DNA of 64,000 bases from Bin55 sp965203735 (lineage in GTDB: Bacteria; Pseudomonadota; Gammaproteobacteria; Pseudomonadales; Azotimanducaceae): assembly GCA_965203735.1 (NCBI GenBank), contig OZ241909.1, positions 2,046,001 through 2,110,000 of the forward strand. Reading direction: 5' to 3'. The position numbers and the translations under genes are program-made. Of the stretch, positions 27,143 through 35,516 are shown piece after piece; the first letter of the stretch is position 1; the number at the start of each line of letters is the position of its first letter. Under the pieces are notes generated by a model. It made no database searches. It was not told the origin of the DNA and saw only the letters and a program-made list of their open reading frames with translations.

Positions 27143-27154
27143 GGTCAAAACATG
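27143..27154 (-). repeat. inverted repeat, transposase-start side of the IS
   Basis: GGTCAAAACATG, the exact reverse complement of 25629-25640. It lies 64 bases upstream of the transposase start codon. Confidence 0.75.
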
Positions 27155-27420
27155 CCGTCTAAAGCCTGTAGGATTGAGAATTTCCGTTCGCAAACTAGGA
27201 GACAATCGTGAGTCACGAGCTGCCTACCAGAGTGCTCTTCGAATTCACCCAAGAAGCCAGTCTTGGATTGTATCCTCCCCTTGTGCAGTGGAACTAACTC
27301 TTGGATTGGTCTGCGTGGAGGAAGTTCATGGTGTCGACCCATTTGATACGTGCTCATGTTGTGCAATAGGCACAATTTACAATTAGCAAACTTTGCTCGC
27401 TGTCTTCCCCTATCGCTCCG
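27155..27420. other. gap between the IS and mscS
   Basis: Together with the IS end this leaves more than 300 bases without a gene. A small stem (TTGTGC, five-base loop, GCACAA) lies near 27358. Frames on either strand show no recognisable protein. The mscS promoter should be here. Confidence 0.4.
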
Positions 27421-28527
27421 ATGCTTGAAACATTCCAAAATCTAATAAGCGAACACGGTACCTGGATGCTGCAGGTTTTCCTGATTGTCACCGCAACAGT
27501 GACTGCACATCAAGTCGCTCGTGTTGCGATGCGTCGGCTTCGTCGTTCCATTGAAGACACGGAAACTCTATGGGACGACGCAATTTTTGACGCGGCGAGT
27601 AAGCCCCTTGCATGGGCTATTTGGGCTGTAGGAATGACCTGGGCTGGTAAGGTCATTTATGGAGCCACGAGGGCACACCCGGACGCTCCCACTCAGATTT
27701 TTGCCCATGTAGACACGATTCGTGAAGTCCTAATCATTTTTCTGGTTGCGTGGTTCTTCACGCGTCTTATCGGTGCATTTGAGCGAGTCGTAAGTGACGA
27801 GAGACATCACGATAGACATCAACGGTGGGATGTTGCCACTGCGACTGCCGTTGGAAAGGTACTACGAGCTTCGGTTGTTATCACCGCATGCCTAATCATG
27901 ATGCAGATCTTTGGTCTCCCGGTCGAGGGTGTATTGGCTTTCGGAGGTTTAGGCGGAATCGCAGTGGGATTTGCGGCAAAGGACCTGCTTGCAAACTTCT
28001 TCGGAGCTCTGATGTTGTTCATCGACAAACCGTTTACCAAAGGAGATTGGATTCGCTCTCCTGATCAAGAGATCGAGGGAACGGTAGAGGAGATTGGTTG
28101 GAGATTGACCCGAATTCGTACATTTGACCAAAGGCCTCTCTACGTACCCAATGCAACGTTTGCCCAAATATCCGTAGAAAATCCGTCTAGAATGCGGAAT
28201 CGTAGGATTTACGAGACCTTTGGTGTCCGGTACGACGATCTGGCTTCTGTCAAGTTGATAGTCGAAGACGTTCGTCAAATGCTTGAGAACCATCCTGACA
28301 TTGATCTGACTCGCACTCTGATGGTGAATGTTGTGTCCTACGGAGACTTCTCCGTGGATTTCTTTGTTTACACCTTCACGAAGACTACGGTTTGGACGGA
28401 ATTTCACGAAATCAAGGAGGATGTCTTGTTGCAGATCGGAGACATTGTTCAAAAACACGGCGCAGACTTTGCGTTTCCGACCCAAACCTTGCATCTTGCA
28501 GAACAGATTGAAGAGGATAATCAATGA
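27421..28527 (+). CDS. mechanosensitive ion channel, MscS family
   Basis: A 368-residue inner-membrane channel that opens under membrane tension on osmotic downshock. There are several N-terminal transmembrane helices. The pore-lining helix and hinge are in 'GVLAFGGLGGIAVGFAAKD', followed by 'LLANFFGALMLFIDKPFTKG', the MscS signature, and the beta domain 'TVEEIGWRLTRIRTFDQRP' with 'VPNATFAQ'. The last four bases overlap the hpt start (ATGA), so the purine-salvage genes are translated from the same message. Confidence 0.92.
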   Translation: MLETFQNLISEHGTWMLQVFLIVTATVTAHQVARVAMRRLRRSIEDTETLWDDAIFDAASKPLAWAIWAVGMTWAGKVIYGATRAHPDAPTQIFAHVDTIREVLIIFLVAWFFTRLIGAFERVVSDERHHDRHQRWDVATATAVGKVLRASVVITACLIMMQIFGLPVEGVLAFGGLGGIAVGFAAKDLLANFFGALMLFIDKPFTKGDWIRSPDQEIEGTVEEIGWRLTRIRTFDQRPLYVPNATFAQISVENPSRMRNRRIYETFGVRYDDLASVKLIVEDVRQMLENHPDIDLTRTLMVNVVSYGDFSVDFFVYTFTKTTVWTEFHEIKEDVLLQIGDIVQKHGADFAFPTQTLHLAEQIEEDNQ

Positions 28528-29039
28528 ACATTCTTCCTCCCAATGCCAAGCTCTTGTTCTCAGAGGAAGAAATCGAACGCACCATTGATCGCCTGGCGGT
28601 GCGCTTGGGTCTGGAGTTACAGGACGAGTCACCGGTGTTTGTGTGTGTGCTTAAAGGTGCAATACCGATTACCTGGGATCTCATGCGTCGAATGCAAGTG
28701 GACGTTGCTTTGTCCTACATGAGGGTTCGCCGATTTGACGGAATGAAGGGTGGAGCACCTCAGGTAACCGACTTTGATCCCGAGGAATTTAGAGGCAAGA
28801 CGGTCGTTGTTGTAGACACCGTTCTTGACGAGGGTCACACGCTTGAACTAGTTCGGGAAAAACTCGAACCTCTAGTGACAAGACTGCTGACGGTAGTGTT
28901 GGTGCGAAAGCAAACAGCTTACGAGGGATCAGCCGACTTCATTGGTCTCGTAGCTCCGGACAAATTCTTGATTGGTCGCGGCATGGACATGAGCGGCAAG
29001 TATCGTGGCCTCCCAGCAATTTACGCCCTCGAAGACTAG
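28524..29039 (+). CDS. hpt: hypoxanthine(-guanine) phosphoribosyltransferase
   Basis: Cytoplasmic purine-salvage enzyme converting hypoxanthine (and often guanine) with PRPP to IMP or GMP. The 171-residue protein has the early 'VFVCVLKGAIP' segment, the flexible-loop region and the PRPP-binding motif 'VVVVDTVLDEGHTL' near residues 92-105. The C-terminal base-binding part is 'FLIGRGMDMSGKYRGLP'. The stop codon overlaps the start of the following phosphorylase (TAGTG). Pairing with the next gene makes sense, because that enzyme releases hypoxanthine from methylthioinosine. Confidence 0.92.
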   Translation: MNILPPNAKLLFSEEEIERTIDRLAVRLGLELQDESPVFVCVLKGAIPITWDLMRRMQVDVALSYMRVRRFDGMKGGAPQVTDFDPEEFRGKTVVVVDTVLDEGHTLELVREKLEPLVTRLLTVVLVRKQTAYEGSADFIGLVAPDKFLIGRGMDMSGKYRGLPAIYALED

Positions 29040-29770
29040 TGCTGGCTTTTATAACGGGGACTGCGCTTCAGTCCGTTCTTCCCAGTCCAAATGAGCTCAT
29101 CTACCGTAATACTCCGTATGGTGCGCCTTCTGGACCCCTTCTGGAAGTGCAATTAGGTGGAAAATCTGTTTATTGCCTAAATCGTCATGGCATTGAAGGT
29201 CAGACTGCTGCACATCTAGTCAACTATCGAGCGAATATATGGGCACTCAAGGAGTTGGGAATTAACGAAGTAATCGCAACCGCAACCGTCGGAGCGATCA
29301 ATCCGGCTCTCGCCCGTGGGGCTCTCGTTGTGCCGGATCAAGTCATCGATTACACGTATGGTCGCGATCAGACCTTTGTTGGCATTAGAAGGATTGACCA
29401 CTTTGACTTCACCAGCCCATTTGATGAAGACTTAAGAGGTACCCTCATGAGAGCCCTGCCGAATGAGTTTCAGTCCGATCAACATCGTCAAGGTTGCTAT
29501 GGAGTCACACAAGGCCCGCGTTTCGAAACTGCTGCAGAAATAGATCGATTCAGACAGGATGGCTGCGACCTTGTGGGCATGACCTTAATGCCTGAGGCTT
29601 CCTTGGCTCGAGAGGTGAAGATTCGCTATGCAGCTCTTTGTCTTGTCGTTAACCCTGCTGCGGGAGTCGAAGAGGGCGGAGTGGATATCGAAGACACCGC
29701 AGTTGTAACTGAGAAAGCACTTAGTGGTCTCGCAGGAATGCTAGAACGCGCTGTCGAGTTGTTCCAATAG
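29039..29770 (+). CDS. S-methyl-5'-thioinosine phosphorylase (MtnP/PNP family)
   Basis: Phosphorolytic enzyme of the purine nucleoside phosphorylase type II family. The 243-residue protein has 'LNRHGIEGQTAAHLVNYRAN' in place of the RHG..H..P/VNYRAN family motif, the phosphate and base-site segment 'TQGPRFETAAEI' and 'DLVGMTLMPEASLAREVKI'. Combined with its position beside csiV/mfd, as for the Pseudomonas methylthioinosine phosphorylase, this favours methylthioinosine over methylthioadenosine as substrate, but not decisively. The start is GTG, overlapping the hpt stop by one base. The last 30 bases overlap the tail of the convergent csiV gene. Confidence 0.87.
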   Translation: MLAFITGTALQSVLPSPNELIYRNTPYGAPSGPLLEVQLGGKSVYCLNRHGIEGQTAAHLVNYRANIWALKELGINEVIATATVGAINPALARGALVVPDQVIDYTYGRDQTFVGIRRIDHFDFTSPFDEDLRGTLMRALPNEFQSDQHRQGCYGVTQGPRFETAAEIDRFRQDGCDLVGMTLMPEASLAREVKIRYAALCLVVNPAAGVEEGGVDIEDTAVVTEKALSGLAGMLERAVELFQ

Positions 29771-30904
29771 GGACACGAGTCGGTCGGGAACAGGAAGTCT
29801 TTGGACACGAACAAGCAGACCGAATTTCGGGTGATCAAAATAGTGGGTCTTGCCGAGAGTCAGTCTTCGACTTTCTTGCATTGAATAGTAGAGCAATCTA
29901 GGTAGGTTTTGGATTTCAGCTGGACTTTCTCGAGGTTCAACAGACTTCCAGAGATCTACGTCCAAGTGAAGGAAGCGAGCTGAACTGAGGACAACAGTGC
30001 CCTCCACCTCGAAACGGTTGTCTGGTTGAATCTCGCCAAACTGAACCAGTAGCGGCTTGTTGGCTCCCCGCTCCAATGCGTCTTGGTGCCATGCTGCATG
30101 GTCAATGATCCGATAGCCTTCGCTTCTGATTCGACTAGCGGCGCGAGCAAGAGTCCATGTTTCAGGGTCTCTTCTAGTACCTACACCTCTATGGAGTTCC
30201 CTCTCGTACTCAGCGTACTCTTGCTCAATCATTTGTGCGGTTAGAGGAGTCTCTTCCGAGTCTGCATCTTGATTCTCTGACTTCAAGACTTGCGCTGCGA
30301 TCATGGCCGTCATGTCTTCGTCGCATAGGCCGAGGACGCCTCCGACTCGGTGCATGATTACTTCGTCGGTTTCCCAATCGTCGGGCAACCAGTCGGGCAA
30401 TGAAGGACGCCGGATTGCTTGTGTCAGGTCCACATTGGAGACGGAGTGATCATTGAACGGGTCGGGTTTTTCTGAATTTTCCGCCAGTCCAATCGTGATT
30501 TCTTCCACGTCGGTGCTCTGCGAATCGAAGATTTCCGTAGACACTGTAGATAGGTGAAGCCAACACCCATGGATGGGAGTTGTGAATTCCGAAGATAGAG
30601 CTTGGTTGTTTGTTGATTCGTCGAATGCTAGTAGTGAACCCTTGTTTGAGTGAGCTTGAACAATCTCTTCCAGCTTGTGTTGTTGCTGCTGTGAAGGACT
30701 GATTGATCGAAGGTCAGCCGAATAGACTCGATAATCTGCGCCATGGAGAAGGTGTTCGGGCGAAGGTGGTGCATCGATCCTCTCGAAAACCACCATTTCT
30801 ACGACATACCAGTCGTGCTGAAGGTAGATCCGGGGATCAGGCGCTGCATGTAGGTAGACGCAAGAAAGACAAGCGATTGCAACCGACAATCGGAATTTAG
30901 GCAT
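29741..30904 (-). CDS. csiV: CsiV-type periplasmic protein
   Basis: A 387-residue exported protein with a signal peptide ('LSVAIACLSCVYLHAAPDP'). After it comes 'WYVVEMVVFERID', the conserved opening of the CsiV family (PF10972), whose Vibrio cholerae founder binds peptidoglycan and is needed for growth with D-amino acids. The C-terminal part 'LHLDVDLWKS' and 'KTHYFDHPKFGLLVRV' fits the outer-membrane-lipoprotein-like barrel region of the family. The middle, about residues 100-230, is a low-complexity acidic linker. It overlaps the stop of mfd by 8 bases, and the mfd-csiV order matches Pseudomonas relatives. Confidence 0.85.
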   Translation of the reverse strand: MPKFRLSVAIACLSCVYLHAAPDPRIYLQHDWYVVEMVVFERIDAPPSPEHLLHGADYRVYSADLRSISPSQQQQHKLEEIVQAHSNKGSLLAFDESTNNQALSSEFTTPIHGCWLHLSTVSTEIFDSQSTDVEEITIGLAENSEKPDPFNDHSVSNVDLTQAIRRPSLPDWLPDDWETDEVIMHRVGGVLGLCDEDMTAMIAAQVLKSENQDADSEETPLTAQMIEQEYAEYERELHRGVGTRRDPETWTLARAASRIRSEGYRIIDHAAWHQDALERGANKPLLVQFGEIQPDNRFEVEGTVVLSSARFLHLDVDLWKSVEPRESPAEIQNLPRLLYYSMQESRRLTLGKTHYFDHPKFGLLVRVQRLPVPDRLVSLLEQLDSAF

Positions 30905-33900
30905 ATGCCTTCAGAGGTGCTTCGTCTCGTAATTCATCGATCAGATTCCGGACGAACTCGAACCTCTCCTTCACATCTATCGGTGTTTGGAGAACTCTGA
31001 GAGTTGTTTCCCCCGACATTTGAAATGCATCGGATTGGGATTGCAGCAATCTCACGAGTGCAGCAGGTGCCACTTGGTTCCGTTCGAGAAACTCGATTCT
31101 CCCACCTTCAAAGTTAAGCTCAATTTTCGAAATTCCAGCTTCTTGTGCTTTCAGCTTCACTTGAGAGAGTTCAAAGAGATTGGCTGCCAAATCGGGTAGG
31201 GGTCCGCATCGGTCGATTAGCTCTATTTTCAGTTCGTCTAATTCCTCGATGCTGCTAGCCGCAGCGATTCGTTTGTACGTCACCAATCGACCATGAATAT
31301 CGGGCAGGTAAGTATCGGGAATCAATGCGGAAACATTGAGATTGACCTCATGAACCATAGGTATCGGATCTTCGAAATTCGGAACCACGCCACTCTTCAA
31401 CGTGTTGACTGCTCTATTCAGCAATTGCATATAAAGAGTAAATCCAATCGTCTCGAGCTGACCAGACTGTTCTTTGCCCAACAGCTCTCCTGCACCACGT
31501 ATTTCGAGATCATGCACCGCCAGTGTGAATCCGCTGCCCAACTCTCCTGCCGATTCAATTGCATCTAGACGCTTCTTTGCATCCACCGTCATCGCAGACT
31601 CTTCAGGAGTCAGTAGGTATGCATACGCTTGTCGCGTGGAGCGGCCCACCCGTCCGCGCAACTGGTGAAGCTGCGCTAGCCCAAACTTGTCTGCGCGTTC
31701 AATGACAATTGTGTTCGCATTGGGTATGTCGATGCCGCTTTCGATGATGGTGGAACAGATGAGTACATTGCATCGTCTGTGGTAGAAATCCGACATGACC
31801 CGTTCCAGTTCTATCTTCCGCATCTGTCCATGACCCACTCCTAGCCTCGCATCAGGAACCAGTGACTTGAGGCCGTCATAGATATCGTGCATCGTGCGTA
31901 CATCGTTATGCAAGTAAAACACCTGACCTCCGCGGGCTAACTCGCGTTGGATGGCATCGCGAACAACTACGCGATCATAGGGGACAATGAAGGTCTTCAC
32001 GGACAACCGTTTGGCTGGCGGTGTTGCGATGATCGACAGATCACGGAGCCCTCCCATTGACATATTGAGTGTTCGTGGAATTGGGGTGGCGGTTAAGGAA
32101 ATCGTGTTTGTGGAGGCCCGAAGATTCTTGATCCGTTCTTTGTCCCGAACTCCAAAGCGATGTTCTTCATCAACGATCAACAACCCGAGCTGAGTGAAGT
32201 CTAGCGACGCATGCAGCAATTTGTGCGTGCCAATGAGAATGTCGATTTTCTGTTCGGCTACTTTGGTGGTTACCGACTCCAATTCCTTCGCGGAACGGAA
32301 ACGGGACATTAAGTCGATTATGACGGGCCAACTTGCAAATCGGTCTCGGAAAGTCTCGTAGTGCTGTTGGGCAAGAATCGTCGTAGGCACCAGAACAACC
32401 ACTTGATGACCGGATTGAACGGCGTGAAATGCAGCCCGCATAGCCACTTCGGTCTTTCCGAATCCCACATCTCCGCAAACTAGTCGATCTGTCGCCCGAA
32501 CCTGCGACAGATCTCCCAGAATTGCTTCCGTGGCGATAGATTGATCTTCAGTTAGTTCAAAATCGCATTGGTCACAAAACAACTCGTAATCATCATCGAC
32601 ATCTGGCAGCATTACCGATCTAGACGCTTCCCGACGTGCGTAAATGTTCAACAGTTCCGCCGCCACGTCATAAATGCGTTGCGCGGCACGTGATTTGGCT
32701 TTGGACCACGCATCGGTACCCAATTTGTGGAGAGGAGCGTTTTCTTCGTCTGCTCCCGTATAGCGAGAGATTAGATCGAGCGACGAGACGGGCACATAGA
32801 GCTTGTCGCCCTCGGCGTACTCCAGGGTTACAAAGTCCATCAGTTGCGAACGAATCTTGAGTGTTTCAAGTCCTACATAGCGTCCTATTCCGTGATCCAG
32901 ATGAACAACAGGCGCACCGGGATGAAGTTCAGTTAAGTTGCGAATTACGGTTTCAGGATCAACTTGCTTTCGATGTGCACGCATCCGTTCGCTAACCGAC
33001 CTATCTCCAAGAATCTCGGTCTCGGTCAATACCACAGCTTCGTGGGACCAAAATCCTCGAGAGATAGGGCTTACGGTGGTTGCTAACGCGTGAGAACTAC
33101 TGATGAATTCTTCATAGGAGTCGACCTCTTTGGAAAAGATGCGAGCTCTACCAAGAATCTCGTGCAAGTGTTGCAGTCGGCCGACCGACTCGGCTGTGAG
33201 AAGCACTCGAACTCCCACATTGCTTACAAAGTCTCGAAAACGGCGAACCGGATCCGATCTACGAGGTTCAAGTGCAATGTTCGGCAGTTCTTGTCCCTGA
33301 AGCGAGGTTGTATGCTTGAGATTGGAATTCTTCTCGACAAGCTGGACTCTTGGATGTTGATTCCATTGGTGGTGCAACTCCTCGATACGGTAGTAGAGAT
33401 CGTGTGGAGGCAAGAGCGGTCGATCCATCGAGGATTGATGAGCTTCGAAACGTGTCTTTACTTCATCGAGAAACGAAACAGCCGCTTCCTCAACACTTCG
33501 ATCTAGGAAAACAATGGAATTTGATGGGACATAGTCAAGCAGAGAATTGGTTTCCTCGAAGAACAGGGGTAGGTAACACTCAGCTCCCTCGACTGCGTTG
33601 CCAGAGCTAATGTCTTCATAGACAGGATTTGTCCAATGCTTGGCGTCAAAACTCTCATTCCAACTATCTCGGAATCTCTCAATCGACGATTCGTCCAGGG
33701 GATACTCATGAGCTGGGAGAATGTGAACAGAATCAGCTTTTTCTATAGTGCGTTGTGTCTCGGCGTCAAATATGCGCAAGCTATCTACAACATCATCAAA
33801 GAGATCTATTCGGATTGGGTTTTCAGATCCGAGTGGAAATAGATCGAAAACGGAGCCTCGCGATGCGTATTCGCCGTGCTCGAATACCGTATCTACCCGT

Positions 33901-34361
33901 CTATATCCTCCCTGGGCCAAGAGTTGTCGTCGACTGTCCAGATCGAATCGATCTTCTGTCTTCAACCTAAGAGACCGTGCAAGCAGGTAGTCTTTCGGTG
34001 GAATTCTCTGAATTAGTGCTTGAACTGAAGCTACAACCACACCACGAGTCAAGCTTTGCAGCTCGGCCAGAGTCCCCAAGCGTTGCGAAACAATTCCAGC
34101 CTGGGGAGAGAAATTGTCGTACGGCAACGTCTCGTAATCTGGAAAGGACTTTACAGGGCATTCTGGATTGAAGAACCTGAGTTCGTCTGCGAAACTACGG
34201 GCATTCTCGGAGTTTGAAGCTAATAAGACACATACTCTAGACTTTGCCCCCATCAATCGAGCTAACCTTTCGATCCCTAAACTTCCGTCACTATCCTCCC
34301 ATCGGTGAATCTGTCGATTCGACGGAAAAGCAATCTTTGTGTTGAGTGAGGACTCGGGCAT
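30897..34361 (-). CDS. mfd: transcription-repair coupling factor Mfd
   Basis: A DNA translocase that removes stalled RNA polymerase and recruits UvrA. The 1154-residue protein has the UvrB-homology region at the N-terminus ('FSPQAGIVSQRLGTLAEL'), the RNA-polymerase-interaction (CarD-like) domain 'VVHLDHGIGRYVGLETL', Walker A 'GDVGFGKTEVA' (Lys near residue 632), the DEEH box near 731, 'SLTATPIPRTLNM', 'GRVGRS' and the C-terminal TRCF domain. All parts are complete. It starts at ATG 34361. The downstream csiV start overlaps its stop. There is a 415-base gap upstream with a strong hairpin. Confidence 0.97.
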   Translation of the reverse strand: MPESSLNTKIAFPSNRQIHRWEDSDGSLGIERLARLMGAKSRVCVLLASNSENARSFADELRFFNPECPVKSFPDYETLPYDNFSPQAGIVSQRLGTLAELQSLTRGVVVASVQALIQRIPPKDYLLARSLRLKTEDRFDLDSRRQLLAQGGYRRVDTVFEHGEYASRGSVFDLFPLGSENPIRIDLFDDVVDSLRIFDAETQRTIEKADSVHILPAHEYPLDESSIERFRDSWNESFDAKHWTNPVYEDISSGNAVEGAECYLPLFFEETNSLLDYVPSNSIVFLDRSVEEAAVSFLDEVKTRFEAHQSSMDRPLLPPHDLYYRIEELHHQWNQHPRVQLVEKNSNLKHTTSLQGQELPNIALEPRRSDPVRRFRDFVSNVGVRVLLTAESVGRLQHLHEILGRARIFSKEVDSYEEFISSSHALATTVSPISRGFWSHEAVVLTETEILGDRSVSERMRAHRKQVDPETVIRNLTELHPGAPVVHLDHGIGRYVGLETLKIRSQLMDFVTLEYAEGDKLYVPVSSLDLISRYTGADEENAPLHKLGTDAWSKAKSRAAQRIYDVAAELLNIYARREASRSVMLPDVDDDYELFCDQCDFELTEDQSIATEAILGDLSQVRATDRLVCGDVGFGKTEVAMRAAFHAVQSGHQVVVLVPTTILAQQHYETFRDRFASWPVIIDLMSRFRSAKELESVTTKVAEQKIDILIGTHKLLHASLDFTQLGLLIVDEEHRFGVRDKERIKNLRASTNTISLTATPIPRTLNMSMGGLRDLSIIATPPAKRLSVKTFIVPYDRVVVRDAIQRELARGGQVFYLHNDVRTMHDIYDGLKSLVPDARLGVGHGQMRKIELERVMSDFYHRRCNVLICSTIIESGIDIPNANTIVIERADKFGLAQLHQLRGRVGRSTRQAYAYLLTPEESAMTVDAKKRLDAIESAGELGSGFTLAVHDLEIRGAGELLGKEQSGQLETIGFTLYMQLLNRAVNTLKSGVVPNFEDPIPMVHEVNLNVSALIPDTYLPDIHGRLVTYKRIAAASSIEELDELKIELIDRCGPLPDLAANLFELSQVKLKAQEAGISKIELNFEGGRIEFLERNQVAPAALVRLLQSQSDAFQMSGETTLRVLQTPIDVKERFEFVRNLIDELRDEAPLKAYA

Positions 34362-34776
34362 TTTGATTCGAACGGGCGTGATGTTTGTTCGTTCTCGAGA
34401 GTGTGGAGTTCGATATTTAGACGGGTGGAACTAGCATCCGTCGCAAGGGGTAACCTGTGCGACGGGGATTGTAGCGAGTCTGATGGGACTCTTCGGGCAA
34501 AGTTTGCTTCCAACCATCAGAATGTAAGAATTTCAGGTTAAGAACTACGATTTTCAGCTCGGGTCGACCCACTTCTTGGCGTATGCACTAAGGAAAAATC
34601 TGGACAGATAATCATGTAGTTAAGCCTCAATCAGCATACGATAATAGGAATAAGATCAGAATTGTAGAACTAAGTCCTCCTTCGTACCAAGTTAGTAGAA
34701 ACATCAGGCTTCTAGTGATACTTTTGCAGCTTTGGGCTTCGTGTGGGATACTTCAATATTTGGGAGTTCTTGGGTC
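34362..34776. other. 415-base gap upstream of mfd
   Basis: Divergent between mfd and the toxin-antitoxin locus. It holds the hairpin at 34438-34465 and a second short inverted repeat (GAGTC at 34476-34480, GACTC at 34487-34491). No protein gene is supported. The right part becomes AT-rich towards the antitoxin. Confidence 0.45.
34438..34465. repeat. stem-loop about 75 bases upstream of mfd
   Basis: CCGTCGCA pairs perfectly with TGCGACGG, and the loop itself can pair further (AGG with CCT across GGTAA, with one bulged G). It is much more stable than other upstream structures in the window. It could be an mfd leader structure, an operator or part of a small RNA. Confidence 0.45.
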
Positions 34777-35007
34777 GTGACGACATTCCCACTTAATCTT
34801 CCTGATGATCTTGTAGAACGTCTTCAAGCTCTGAGAGAACTCACCGGGCAAACCGAAGAACACCTCTTGATTGAGGCTATACGAGATTACTTGTAGGATC
34901 TGGAAGATCTCTGCGAAGCAGAGCAAGTCGTTCGAGACTTGGAGTCTGGCAAGACTCACACTGTCCCTTTGGAGTCCGTTCTAAAGAAGTATGGCCTGGA
35001 CACTTAA
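34777..35007 (+). pseudogene. ribbon-helix-helix antitoxin with in-frame amber codon
   Basis: The frame from the GTG at 34777 (GGGAG ten bases upstream) reads as a typical 76-residue RHH antitoxin: 'FPLNLPDDLVERLQAL', 'TGQTEEHLLIEAIRDYL', then a TAG at 34894-34896, then 'DLEDLCEAEQVVRDLESG' and a tail ending 'VLKKYGLDT'. In related antitoxins the interrupted position is normally Glu (YL-E-DLED), so a single GAG to TAG change explains the stop. The stop separates the DNA-binding half from the toxin-binding half. The 3' end overlaps the toxin start by 17 bases, the usual coupling. Sequencing error or amber readthrough cannot be excluded. Confidence 0.75.
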
Positions 35008-35266
35008 GATTGAGGCCAACGTTCTTTCAAAGCAACTTCGTCGTCTGAGCCGCTCCGACGCCGAACGCGTCTTGATTTACATACGCGACCATATTTCAAA
35101 TCTAGACAATCCCCGCCAGGTAGGACGCTTCCTAAGGAAAGACCTTTGGCGTTACGGTGTGGGAGACTATCGGATTGTTTCTCGTACTCAGGACCAAGAA
35201 AACTCTATAAAGTTACTTCTCATTAAGCACCGAAGTCAAGTTTATAGATTCTTAAATCAAATCTGA
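34991..35266 (+). CDS. RelE/ParE-type toxin
   Basis: A 91-residue toxin of a type II toxin-antitoxin pair. The RelE fold is recognised by the helical start 'LSKQLRRLSRSDAERVLIYI', the central 'NPRQVGRFLRKDLWRYGVGDYRIV' order (broken here at the usual strand boundary) and the C-terminal 'LLLIKHRSQVYRF', where the His-Arg..Tyr pattern is typical. The frame is intact and has AAGAAG just upstream of the ATG. RelE members cleave mRNA at the ribosome and ParE members poison gyrase; the sequence alone does not decide. Its antitoxin gene appears broken, so the toxin is either controlled in another way or inactive. Confidence 0.85.
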   Translation: MAWTLKIEANVLSKQLRRLSRSDAERVLIYIRDHISNLDNPRQVGRFLRKDLWRYGVGDYRIVSRTQDQENSIKLLLIKHRSQVYRFLNQI

Positions 35267-35516
35267 GTCTCCAAGGAATGGACACCTAGTGGTAGGAGAG
35301 TCGAACTCGGTGCAAAATCGCTTGTTTCTCCAACCGAAAGCAGAAATCCAGAGTACTTCAGTTGTGATATTATTCAGTGTGTCATACGGCGTAGAAGGTC
35401 TTGGGAGTTCGGATCGTTCTGTCGCCTACAACTAACAAATCCACACCCGGTCTAACAAGATTTCAAACAAGAAATAGAGACTGAACGCTCCGCTCGCTCA
35501 CGGACGAGTGATACTC

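Larger units (their letters stand above)
25629..27154 (-). mobile_element. IS110-family insertion sequence, IS1111-like organisation
   Basis: The element is delimited by a perfect 12-bp inverted repeat, CATGTTTTGACC at 25629-25640 and GGTCAAAACATG at 27143-27154. In this family such repeats are subterminal, so the true ends may lie a few bases outside. It holds one DEDD transposase gene on the minus strand, 64 bases of non-coding DNA on the start side and about 274 bases on the stop side. Inverted repeats plus a long non-coding 3' end are typical of the IS1111 subgroup rather than IS110 proper. No target duplication is evident, as expected. The element is visibly GC-richer than its surroundings, which indicates recent arrival from another genome background. 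Confidence 0.82.

Noticed and set aside
27145..27438. 97-codon minus-strand frame between the IS and mscS
   Set aside because: It overlaps the mscS start and the IS inverted repeat and has no recognisable features.
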